From contig NC_045141.1 of the NCBI RefSeq assembly GCF_008831285.2, positions 18,720,848-18,784,847 of the forward strand: 64,000 nucleotides of DNA. Direction: 5' to 3'. The DNA comes from Nymphaea colorata. Taxonomy: Eukaryota; Streptophyta; Magnoliopsida; Nymphaeales; Nymphaeaceae. The translations under genes and the position numbers were made by a program. The notes beneath the pieces are model-generated. The model saw only the letters and a list, made by a program, of their open reading frames with translations. It did not search any database and was not told where the DNA came from. Below are positions 24,660 through 36,500 of this stretch, one piece after another. How positions within the stretch are numbered: the stretch's first letter is position 1; each line of letters begins with the position of its first letter.

Positions 24660-24790
24660 TTTCCCACTATCGTACGATACGGAGGTGTATCGCCCGTATC
24701 GTAAGTTACGCCACTCGTATCGTACGCTACGGGCGATACGCTTACGACACACGAGCGTATCGTGTATCGTAAGCATATCGTATAGGTTTT
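24660..24790. repeat. CGTATCG/CGATACG-rich palindromic patch
   Basis: Within about 130 bp the words CGTATCG, TATCGTA, CGATACG and GTATCGTACG recur many times in both orientations, giving overlapping imperfect palindromes. CG content is high against AT-rich flanks. No protein is predicted. Confidence 0.75.
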
Positions 24791-25118
24791 TTAGACCTGT
24801 ACGAAACGGATAACATTGTGTCAAACAATACCTTTTCTTAACTTATTGGAACCAACTGGGGAAATGGACTCCTAATATGCAGACTCAGGTCTCACATAGG
24901 AGGATTACAAAGAAAAAAAATAGGAAGCACAAAACTGCCTTTTGATAAATACACAGGAAAATTCCTACTAATCAAGCATGGTAAACTTTAGTGCAAACAG
25001 AAAAGAAACAACAAAGAAAAGCACCTTGAGGAAATAGCCAACTACTAATCTGTAAATTGCAAATGAAAAGAACCAGACAAACCTACACTTGAACTTTTGG
25101 AAGATATGTAGAACATAT

Positions 25119-28100
25119 TCACATGGGAACATCTGGATCCAACCTTCTTTGGATTGCAGCAGCCGCCTAGCACCAATTGACACAGTAAGTAACAGAAAAG
25201 ACATGATAAGACATATGCACATCACCGGAAAATTTACCTCAAAGTTACCAAGTCTATATTGGTAATTCATTTCTTCCCGCAACTGTGCTTGCTCTTTCAT
25301 AGCTTGTGCCTATACATGGACCATAAAAAAATCAATAAAAGTAAATTCCCCATTAAGATAAAATGAAAATGCTCCAAATAATTAAAAACATGCAGAACAG
25401 ATGACCAGCTTAATGGCAGTAGTCCATGTATAAACATGATGGTTGACTCAACTCTGCCAAGTATTTGAAGTTTCAGAGCCATAGGTATCTAGTAACAGGC
25501 AATCTAACTTCTTCCAACCTTGTTAGATGAAGTGTGATAAGACTTGGTGTGCACCAAAAAAAAAAAGGTTCCCCAGAGATAGAGACTACATCATGTCACA
25601 TCCATGAATTCATATAAAAGATAACAAATCCCTATCCAGATTATCACATAATGGCCAGGATCAAATGTTGGCAAGTTATACCAAACAACCGTCCATAAAA
25701 GAATATAAAGTTCCACAAAGCAGACTCTGAAAGTCGATTCATTAGTTATGCACATCAGCAATTGCTCAAAACATTTTCTTTCAGACATAAGCATCTATGT
25801 AAATGCCCAAATTTGATTTGCAATAACTACATACCTTCTAAACACATCTAAAATGGATATTGTAATCCAAACCTACTGCTACAAAATGGAGCAAGAAATA
25901 TTACCATCCCACTCTGCATAGAATACTTTAAAGCTTGAACTTGTTCTTCCTTCTGCCTCTCACGCTCCTTTAGCAGTTCTTGCCTGCAGATCAAAACTTT
26001 GCTTACATCAGTTGCATATAAGATCAACCTCAGCATGAAGAATAGAAAAGTCACAAGAACCACAAACAATCATTTGCTACAAGATTATGAAACTAGACAG
26101 AAACACAAATCTGAAATTCTCCTGAGTAGGTATTTCAAAAGTTCAAAGGTGGATTGTTGATCTGTATGCTAATGATCAAACATACAAAAACTCGCAGGTG
26201 TCATTGGCTTCAACAATAACATGAAAAGAATTGCAACGGTTAAAAAAGCCTTAGATTCATACACAAATGATTAGTATGTTGCATAACCATTTCTGGAAGT
26301 ATTTTTCCAGAAATAAATAGTTATATTTTTTCCAATCATAATCATGAGTGTCAATCTCAGTTATATCTCAGAAAGGCAAAATCAATAGATGACCCACAAA
26401 ATTCTTAGGAAAACTTTCAGGAATTACAGAAGTGCGGGAGAAAAAAGGCAAAAGGAATAGACATTTGCTAAGCAAACAAATGAAATTACATACAAACACT
26501 GCAATCACAAATTGTGAAAATGTTTATAACATGGTTCTCATTTTTAGGCAACTTCATTCCAGATAGACAATTGCAACATCACACTATTATGCAAAGATTA
26601 TTTCACCATTTGTTGCCTTATCTACTTGCTTTCTCACACATATACAGTCAATCATCAACTTGTGACCATGTTTATTACTCGGACAAAGAAGCCATCACAG
26701 TGCATATGCAGATCCATAACAATAAACCAAAATTACAATATACGTCCATAAGAACTTCAATCGATGAATGGGCCAAACCTGGCCATTTCACAAAGAAAAT
26801 AGCAAATGGCTTGATACTACCACGTGGACATGGAACCCTACATGCCGATCCTCACCATTTCATCCAAGGTTTGTTGACAGGGCCAGAATTAGAGTCAAAA
26901 GGGGGTTCAGAAAAATTCAAGATCTAATGGACCAAATAATTCAAACTAATTTCCAAACCAAGTTTCGGTTCTCAAAGCTCAGTCTCCTCAACTATATTAT
27001 TATAGGCAAACCGTATGATGGAAGGCTTAGATATTTGGGCAGTTTTATGTTTCAATATACCATGCGTAAATTGGAATCTGGTACCATTGCAGTCTTTGTT
27101 TCGTAATCACCCTTGAAAGGAACAGTTTACACAAATCTATTCTCTATAAATTCCCTTAGCTTCTATGCTCTTACTTCTCAAACCTTGTAAAATTTAGGCC
27201 GATTTTGATAATTTATCCCCATTTTCCATGTTCCTTTCCATTCTATTGATAGCAGGTCAAGTTATTTGCACCTCACAAGCAACTAGCCAGATCAACTTCA
27301 AATCCAGCAGTGCCCAAATCCAATTGATACCATTGTCACAAATAAAGTTACCAGCAATGTTTTCCTTGGAGCTTTCAAATTTTCCTTTTTTCTCAGGAAA
27401 AAACAGGGAAATTATTTAAAAAATTTAAAGGATAATAGAAAAATGTGAAAGATAAGCTTTCCACTTTGTTCATAAAGATTCAAATAGTTTTAGATTTTTA
27501 CAAGAGGCAAAAAATGGAAAATATAAACTTAAAGTTCATACAAAAAGGTTTTCCTAAGAAAAGGAAATATTACGATGTTTATTTTTAATTTTATTCATGG
27601 GACAAAATCATTTTTATTTTTGGCAATAGCATTGCATCATGTTCAAATATTTGTGACAACTCCCAATAAATCTATAAACCATTGCTCTACAAAATATAAG
27701 TCGCATGAGACATACAAATTAAACTATGAGGCCGCAATTTCCAATCCCACTATCTTTATATTTTGATAAGAAAATCCCATGAGATGATCAACTTATATGC
27801 AAATAAATCTAATTTTGTATCAGCAGATAATACACAGTAGTAATAAACTAGCATCACCATATGTAAAATTTACTCATGTTGAAAGCAAAAAACGAAAGAC
27901 ACTTATTGTGCAATGATCAGAAGCCGAAAGGGCTATTCAATGTCAAAACATACCGACGTTGCTCCTCATCATTAAACACAGTGCGCTCCAACTGTGAAGT
28001 TTTCCTTGAACCTTTTTTCATCTCTTTCAGAATCATGCGCTGATGGTAACCATCTAAATCATAGTATCTGAAGCATGTGTATAAATGCTTAAATTTATGA

Positions 28101-29671
28101 TAATGATGAATAGCACCCATAATTCAACAATTTGCGATATATTCAGCAAGCAATGCCAGAAACTTAAATTTCCATTTAAGCATCAATAGATCTGAAGTCT
28201 AGGAAACATAAAATATAAAATGCTCCGTAAGAATACCATGGAAGAGAACGTCAACTTATATAAACACTCAGGTATCTAACAACATAGTAAGAAATGAAAA
28301 CCATCTACAAGTAAGGTGAATGTTTGTAATAACTCAAGCATCCCTTCTTAAGTGCCACAAGATAACTAAAGAAGAAACCAAGGTGCAAACTGATAAAACT
28401 TATGTACCTTCTTCTGTGTATGTTTTGAGTTTGTTTCAATTGTTTATCCTTTTGGCGTGTATCCTTTTGTACATTTTCTACGGCTCTTAGTCATTGCTCA
28501 CAACCACCAGATTGTTAGGCTTGCTCCAGAGGCAGCTTTCTACTTTCTAGCAGTATGGACTGGCTTCATGGCTGCTCCTTCTATTTTTTGTGCACATATT
28601 ACAGGCTACCTCTTGTAAAGTAAACATTTTTGTGATACTTGTCTTCAAACTGCTATTCACCTTCTGCTCTTTATGCATTCAGAACCAACCTACTTCACGA
28701 GCAATTCCTTGTCCTAGTAATTTCCTTGATCAATATCATGTTTGTGTCCTTAAAAGACCCCAGATGCGCTGCTCTGTGACTTTCCTTGGTAATAACTCAT
28801 GATGTTCAAACTGTAGTATAAAATAAATATTTGATAGATGGAAAGCTATTTTATCATCCTAGCCTTTCAAATTGAATATATCAATGGAAGTGAAAATACC
28901 TTTCATTGTGAGAACTTTTGCACTTCATGGCTAAGAAGGGAGAAATATCCAAAAACCCATAAATGACAAAACAAGAAATTAAACTAACTCCTATTTAAAA
29001 ATGCAGGGAAGCTGACATCCAAGGTCAAAATTCAAAAGGCATTCTCTAAATTTTGTAACCCTTTTTTGCTCCCATGTTAATAACGCTTGCCTTTTCTTCG
29101 ATCACTATTTTGCACATCAGGATAACAACATTATGTCTTTTGACTCTTTTCCTTATTGTACAGGTTGGTTATTCTAAGACGGGGGCAATCAAATCAAGAA
29201 AAAGAAAAAAAAAACTTACTTTTTTGAAGGAAATGTAGCTGTGTTGTGATCCTCCATGAATCTGTCAAATACACAAAACTCAGTTAAATACTGGAAAAAC
29301 AGCTGAGCAAAGTCATGACAGAAAACTAGATCAGCAAAAGTAGATGTCTGTCTTCCAATCTTCCTTTCCTTGTAAAGCAAAATTGAAACTTTTTAACAGA
29401 AATTAGAAAGCCTTATCATGGTTACACAAGAATGTGATAGTTGATATTCTAAAGAAGAAAGTTTGAGATATTGCACCATACTCTTTAAACATTTGTTTTT
29501 CCTCCCGATTTGACAATGTTTCCAGGTTTATCTGCAGAGAGACACCACCAACTCATTTAAGCAAACTATGTCTATGTTAAACGACAAAAAGGATAATGCC
29601 AATTTAAAATCCATGTCACAAGGGTAATTGTACGGGTGCTGGTGCTGGGATACGGGGTGCGAACATGACAA

Positions 29672-29728
<57 letters not shown>

Positions 29729-32700
29729 AACACATATATTCATTAAGCAAAATAGTGTGTTTTGCAAGTTTTAAAAACTGAGCTTTCCTTGAAAATATGG
29801 ATAATGCTGAGGGGGTTAAGAAAGTTCCATAAAAAGAAGAAAAAAAGGTGTTCACAAGCAGGCCCCCTAGCACACAACCTACCATCACAACTCCCCTTTT
29901 CTCATCATGGAGGATGCATGCCCTCTCTTTCATCACACCGTCACACAAGTAACTCTCTCTCTCTCTCACCCCCCCCCCCCCCACCCCCCCCCCACCCCCC
30001 CCCCCAAATGAGAAATAGAGTCCCATCTCTCTTTTTTCTTTTTTTCCCAATAACTATCTGTACTGTTTGGAGGCCTATTCAAGTGTATCCACGTACCCAT
30101 GTTAGAGTACCCCTAAGAAATGGATACCATGGCCTAAGTCACGTAACCATGTGACTTAGTCTTAAACAACAGAAACAATATTGGCATTCTAAAGTTGCAA
30201 TAGCATCCTCTGCAATGTCAAGCTCTTCAAGAGAAATTTGTGTAACAGATGGAAGAATAGGGCCAATCACACAGTTGGACCCTTTACTTCACAGTCAACA
30301 CAAAATGCTTAAAGCCATAAGCCAACTTAAAACCTATTCCAGCTTCACAGAACACATATCGACATAATTTTAGTGATAAAAAAAATTGAACAATCACATG
30401 TACTTTTCTTAAGAGTAGTTTCATTATTTGAATTTTGAAATCAAAACCATATGAAGTCTATAGACTCTATACAACTTGCAAGACAGCGAAGTAACAAGTT
30501 CCCATTAAAAAATTTGGAAATGACCAGAAAATCTAGGACCATGTGCCTGGTCATGAAAGGTGCAAATTCCCCTGATAGCCAAAAGCACTATAGCATTGTC
30601 ATTACTAATGAGTTTTGCCCTTTTTTTTTTTTAAACTTGTCTTTCTTATCATTCTCCTGTTGCCCGATCTTTAGGCATCATGTTGTATTTTTCCAGTACA
30701 TGAGTTACTGGAATTGAACCAAGTCATATCCCCAACTTTTTCAGCAAGTACAACTATTAATTTATTACACCCAAATGCACTAACCAGAAGGATGACTCGG
30801 TGAGCCAATCTTGGCACAATCATTGTTTGAAGATTTTGCATGTCTACACTGAAGGACACCATTTGCATGGGGCTTTGCAGTCATATTTTACACACAATAC
30901 TTTGACCTTAATCAGAGGGTTAGAGTTGTGAAAAGATGTTCAGTATTTGGACAAGTTCCCATTTGATGGTAGTGATAATCATATATTCATTTGTCAACAT
31001 CCAGTAACCATGTGTGTGTGTCTATAGATAGTCCTAGAAGGCTAGCAACTTAATGCCTAAATCATTTCCCTTGTATGAAACATTTATTTTTCAATGTTAG
31101 ATTTAACAACAGCTTAAGTCAAGAACCTTCTATGATCAGTAGATATTTTCCCAATTTGCCAGCAAATAATTAAATCTAGAACCACAATTAACACAGCAAT
31201 TGACAAATTTCAATGTTGCAATAAGCATAATTCAAATTCATAACACAAGAAAAAAAAACCTGTTTTATTTCAGCTAACCATGCAGTGAATTCTGGCCTTT
31301 TATTCCTAAAACAAAACATCAACCAGAAAAATCAATAAGCAAAAACCCTTGAATAGACATAAACATTCTTCAAGTAACAGTTTAGACTCCAGAGAACTAT
31401 GATTAGATTACGTTGTATACCTAGAACAGCATATAACTTAGACATCAAAAGATCACTTAATAAAAGATTAATAAACAGACAACTTCATGAAATCACAAGG
31501 GAAAAAGGCCAAAGCAGGACTCATACTAAGTTACAGGGATGAAGACTAAGTACCGAGGTGCTGAGATCACAGGATCCAACCATCAATTCACTAGATACTA
31601 AGATACTTAAGTGCTTTACAGGCACCATATCTTAGAACAAAACCTAATACAATGGAAGAGATAGCAAATCTCCTCCTGTAAAAAGGCATTTGCAAGGAAA
31701 AAAAGGAAGAGCTATGCCACATGGGTGCAGGGTGGGGCTGCGGCAATTGTCGAAAAAATTTAGGTGCTGGTGTGGCAAGGCAATCTACATATATACACAC
31801 ACAGAGGGGTGGATCCCTCTGGCCAGGAGGGATCCCCTCATCGGGCGGCCTTCTTTCACGTGCGGCCCCCATTGCACACATCAGGGCATGTACTGTGAGA
31901 GGCCAAAGGAATCCAGTTATATAATTTATTATATAGTCAATTAAATGTTTAATAGCTTTATTTATTTATATTTACAAGTTAGTCACTATAAATATATGTG
32001 TGGGGGCTAATTGAGTCAGGTGAACATCTAAAATGGTCAGTTTTGGGTTAGTCGGGCTAACCACAGTGGATGTGTCGTGTTAGAGCCGCACCAGCACCAG
32101 CACCTGTGTCTTGTCAGAGCCACACCAGCACCAGCACCTGTGCCACACCGATGCAGGTGATACAGCTATTTAGGAGCACCCAACTGACATAGAGGAAGAG
32201 CTTTGGCTGACGAGAAAAACAATATAAAAATTTGAAAACACCTACTTCTTGTCAAATAGAAATGCAAAAATGTTCACAAACATGATTTGGCTTTATGTAC
32301 TTGTTTACTGGCAGAAAATTTGAGGCATGATATAGACCACAAATAACGTTGAGTTTAACAAAAGTGATTAAATTCCACATAAACATCACTTAGCATTGTG
32401 AATAGGATGTATAAATGTTCTCGCAGCTAGGAATTCTGAATTAGTTCAAAAAATTGAGAAAAAATAAAAGCTGTAAGCTTAGTGTCAAAATCCGCATTGT
32501 AACTTTCTATATTGCGGGTGTAAGCTAGAGCTACTATAAGACCCTTCAAATGTTATCTTGACGAGTAGACCATGCAACACACACTCCCAGATGCTGCCAA
32601 AGTAGTAAAATGAACATGCTATCACCCAAACCAACTAATGTACTTTATCATATTTGGTCAACTCCTAGGCACTAATAGGTACCAACCTTCCTCCTAGCCT

Positions 32701-33599
32701 AGATACATAAACCAAATTCATGCTTAGCAAAATATGATGCAACTGAAAATGTGAACCTAAAATGCTAATTAATGTTTCTTCTTGTTTGATTGGAAATTTC
32801 ATGTTAATTGGCAATTAGTGACCACCCTACACCCAGGAACTGGTTTGGCACATTGCATACTGAAGCACCACCATGCATTCCAGAATGTCAAAATTACATG
32901 CTCGACACGCTTCTTTTAATAGAAGCCGCATTGTTTGAAGAGTAAAAAGGTAAACCTGGCCTTGTGGTGAGACACGTGATAGTATAACCTGGGGTTCAGG
33001 GTTCGAGAACACCCACACCGGTACTGAAGAAGGAGAATGCATGAGTAAACGAAAAGGTAAGATCGCTGACCAAAAGAAAGAGAGAGAGAGAGAGTACCAC
33101 ATATCCGTCTCTCGAATAACTCCGTATTTCCCCCAGGAGTTGGTCACTGCTCCCATTTTTTCTTCTCCTTCTCCTTCTCCTTCTCCCTCTTCTTCTTCTT
33201 CTTTTTCTTTTCCTTCTCCTCCCTTTCCTTTTTCCTCCTCCTCTTCTTCTCCCTCTCCTTCTCCTTCCTCGTCCTCTCCCTCTCCTTCTCATGCTCCCGC
33301 TCCTTCCTCCTCCTCTTCCGACGCCGCCTCATTTCGGCCTCACTCTCCTCCTCCTCCTCTGTCCCAGACGCCGAGCTTTCCGCAGAAGAAGAATAATCCG
33401 ACTCGGACTCCGAGCCATCGGACGACTCCGAAGAAGGAGATCGGCGCCTTCTATGTGCGTGCTTCCTCGAACTCTTCTTCCTCCTCCTTTCCCTTCGGTC
33501 ACTATCATCACCGTCGCTCAAGCTCCCACCATCCTCGGGCCTTTCTCTTCCGGCGTCGTCCCTCTCCGTTAGGGTTTCCTTCTCCTTCCCTTTCCCCAT
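25119..33599 (-). CDS. Conserved plant K/R/E/S-rich nuclear-type protein, 8 exons, unknown function
   Basis: Exons: 33599 to 33098 or 33148, 31305-31260, 29531-29482, 29261-29220, 28067-27954, 25983-25905, 25309-25238 and 25166-25119; all junctions are GT-AG and compatible in phase. Residues 1-150 are low-complexity: Ser/Asp-rich, then Arg, Lys and Glu repeats, as in many splicing-associated nuclear proteins. The C-terminal half is conserved-looking: NKRPEFTAWLAEIKQ, EEKQMFKEFMEDHNTATFPS, YYDLDGYHQR, FNDEEQRRQELL, a predicted helical KEEQVQALKYSMQSGMAQAM and a terminal LGNFEAAAAIQRRLDPDVPM. I recognise it as a widespread plant family without assigned role. Exon 1 is odd: the expected GAVTNSWGKYGVIRETDMW block, which would join NKRPEF through donor 33097, lies one base out of frame with the ATG at 33599. 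An alternative donor at 33147 restores a 300-aa frame but skips that block. Frameshift or assembly error remains open. Confidence 0.82.
29675..29729. repeat. Compound (TC)n(AC)n microsatellite
   Basis: About 15 TC units run straight into about 12 AC units, inside intron 2 of the conserved minus-strand gene. Confidence 0.95.
29969..30005. repeat. Long poly-C tract with two A interruptions
   Basis: Runs of 14, 10 and 11 C separated by single A, preceded by (TC)n. On the opposite strand, which is the transcribed sense of the surrounding gene, these are G runs able to form quadruplex structures. Exact run lengths may be unreliable for sequencing reasons. Confidence 0.9.
31306..33097 (-). other. 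Intron 1 of the conserved gene (1.8 kb)
   Basis: The acceptor TTTTAG lies before the exon-2 codons for NKRPEF. The intron contains a GA tract near 33080, a tRNA-like SINE head near 32950-33015, a local 46-bp duplication with ACCAGCACCAGCACCTGTG at about 32080-32145, and a GGATCCCTC palindrome near 31811-31836. Confidence 0.7.
32945..33040 (+). mobile_element. tRNA-derived SINE-like head
   Basis: TGGCCTTGTGG (box A-like) and GGTTCGAGAAC (box B-like) occur in tRNA-like order and spacing on the + strand. No full tRNA fold is apparent. The 3' boundary is unknown. Confidence 0.35.
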
Positions 33600-36500
33600 C
33601 CCCGGCGGCGATTACCCAAGCTCTCGAGCGTTTAGTTCACTCACATAAAAGGTCCAAAGAGAGGAAGAGAGAAAAGGAAGCGCCGCCTAATGTCGACAGG
33701 GACGGAAAATTTCCCGAACGTTTTCGAGATTTCCGCCGGTGGCGATGCTAATGGGGAGCTCAATCAAAGAGCGAACCAAAGGGAAGAACGAAGGAAGAGA
33801 CCCCAGAAGCGTTGGACAGTGGCTGGTTTTCCCTCTCCGGTCTTCCCTCTTCCCTCCTATTTTGGCGGTTCGCGGGCTTAACCTGCCGGGTTGACGGGTC
33901 TCTCATACCCGGACCCATTTCAACGTTTGGATAAGAGGTCCAAACAGCCGGGTCGGAGCATAACCACACCGCCCCAGAAGCCTGTATCGAAATTTTTGAA
34001 CCTATTGGCACGTATCTGCCGATTCGTCTCATACTAGCCCGAATTACAACGGCATTGAGTTACTTCTCAAAAAATATATACTTTTCACTTTCCATTTTCT
34101 AAAGATTATTCAAGTTTCCATGTAATTTTTAAGAACAAAATAAATAATCTATTATTGTCCAATCATTAGCATAACCAATCATTTTGGGCACTAATTCAAA
34201 ATTTGAAAAACAAGTTAGAATGGTGTTTCTGATCATTTAATAAGGAGTTTCAATCTAACATGACGGACTGTTAAAAGAAAATATATATATATACAAAAAC
34301 ATAAAATAAACATATTTTATAGGATTAATGCGGGTAACTGTATACCTCATGTGGCTCTGCCACTTGCCTGTACAAAACTAATATTATTAGTTTAGGCCTT
34401 AGGGTCACATGAATCACAAAACGAATCAGTGCCATATTCTACGCTTGAACTTTTCGAGGAGCTAGCTAGATCCCACAATGGAGAGAAAAAAAGAAAAAGA
34501 GATCTGCGCCTTGTTCGCTCAAGGGGATCTTGGTTCCCAGAGTATGAGATCGTTGTGTCTTCTTGAAGGTCCTGAGAAGTGGAGATGTAGAGCTTTAGGA
34601 AGGGCGTTCAGGAATTCTCTGCTTCTACTGCATCTGCTGCTTTCTGTTGCATGCAAACGATCAACTCCCCTCTGATAATTCACTTCTGCAACTTCTCCTT
34701 CTACCAACAGCTTTCTGCTCTGTGAGCACGAGAAGAGCAGGAGAAGAACATGGGAATGGGCAGCCATGGAGGAGGAGCACATAGGAATGAGCAGGGACGG
34801 AGACTGAGAAGAGCTTCCTGATATGGACCACGAGCCAGTGCACGTTCTCTGAGTTTCTGTTAGGATTCTCTTCTGTGGCAGTGAGGTTTATGATCAAGCA
34901 GACGCTTATCATCCTCTCCGAAGAATGATTTTGCCCTCGAGGTAGCAATATATCCCAGCCCCTCATGAAAATGATTAGAAGGAAGGATGGAGGCGCTTCA
35001 TTCATTGTTGTCGGCCTTTTCGAACATTCTTTGTTTTCTATGATCTTTTTTATCAAACTATTGATCAAGCTAAGTTAGTTTGGTGCCTCTTTCAGGACAT
35101 CCTATAAAATTGAAACCATACAAAGTAGATTAGCATGACCTCTAAGGTAGTTTAGTAATAAGTAATAGGAACAGTAATATATTGTTCTATATATTTATTT
35201 TAAAAGTGAAGATTCATGAAACACTAATACATATACATGAAACAATATGCCCCTAAAATTCCTTTATTCTTTAATATAAAAATATTTTAAAAGCTGAATT
35301 ATATGCATAAAATTTAAAGTATAAGCAAATTTCTCAAAAAACTGAAAACAAATGCTATCATTGTTGCTCCTTATTGGAGTATGCACATTCGCCGATCCTA
35401 CCTCTGGCCTTTTTATTTCATTTTAGAACAGTTTAATTATTTTTAAATGTAAAATATAATATAAAAAAAGGTGATTCGGGCCAACATGCGTGAACTTATT
35501 GTTACACAATTAAAAATAAATGAAGTATTATGTTATAGATTTGTTAAGTTATCATAGTTTTCAGAGAAAGTTGGCTAAATATGAGAAATGATATGATAAT
35601 AGCACAAAAAATTAATTAAACAAGAGCATGAAAATGAGAAAGATTTAATAATTAAATTTATACGTAAAACAAACATGAAATACAGTTAGGAGGGTGAGGA
35701 TAACGAAGTATAAAAAATGAAAGAGTGTAAAATAAAGTGAAAATAAATCATGGAAAAACATAATTTTCATTAGAAACGAAATTGGCTTCTCATAAGGAGA
35801 AAAAAAAAGTTTCTCCAAGTTTTTCTCTATTTTTTTTAAGCATTCAGAAAGTGCTTTCGAGAAAGCAAAATTACTCTTTAAATGCAAGTTTTTAAATCAC
35901 TGTGATATTTACATTTATAATAGAAAATTTTTGTTTGGGGAACACCATTGGCCTATTATTCTAAAAAGCGACCACCATAACAATTAATTAGTAAGGACGC
36001 CCCTTTTCATAAAAACTGTTAAATAAAGGCCCTTCTTTTAACTTTTTGTCTAAGAAACAAAAAGCATTAATTAAACTGATAAACAAGCAGTTCAGGCGAT
36101 CATAAAAGAATTGTGGCCTAAATACTTTTTGTTTCATAAGTTAATGTAAGTTTACCATGAAGCCCTTATACCTTTATTTTTACATCTGATATAAAAAAAA
36201 ATCTATATTTAAAACCACAAAAGGTCACTCTTTTTGTAGTTATGTACCAAAAAATGTATCAAACTTGGTCATTTCTCTAATATATAAAGAAGAAAAGTCA
36301 ATATTGTTACAAGACTGCCTCTAAATGTAGCCCTCACCACACTTCAACTTGTGTGTTAGTGACATCTTGGTTCCAACACAGAGAGTTGGCCCTTAGAGAC
36401 CATTCGATGGCAATGGAGAGATCATCACTGGGAGAGGGGTATATATTTATCCCCTGTCTTGTACCGTTCTGTGGTTAACCACAGAACTGACAGGTCGCCC

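Larger units (their letters stand above)
15668..25118. other. Intergenic region with duplications and transposon remains
   Basis: No gene-like frame recognised. Contents: heat factor upstream region (15668-16000), (TA)n at about 16560-16574, a 32-bp tandem duplication at 17849-17912, a 314-bp tandem duplication at 18523-19145, a TIR element at 22482-23893 holding a SINE-like insertion, and a palindromic CGTATCG-rich patch at 24660-24790. The rest is AT-rich and featureless to my eye. Confidence 0.6.

Noticed and set aside
31591-31944. Overlapping frames on both strands near a GGATCCCTC palindrome
   Set aside because: Repeat-like intron sequence, short and without domains; the palindrome explains the mirrored frames.
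33041-33751. Plus-strand 236-codon Ser/Pro-rich frame
   Set aside because: It is antisense to the purine-rich exon 1 of the conserved minus-strand gene; its Ser/Pro/Phe bias is the mirror of K/R/E codons.
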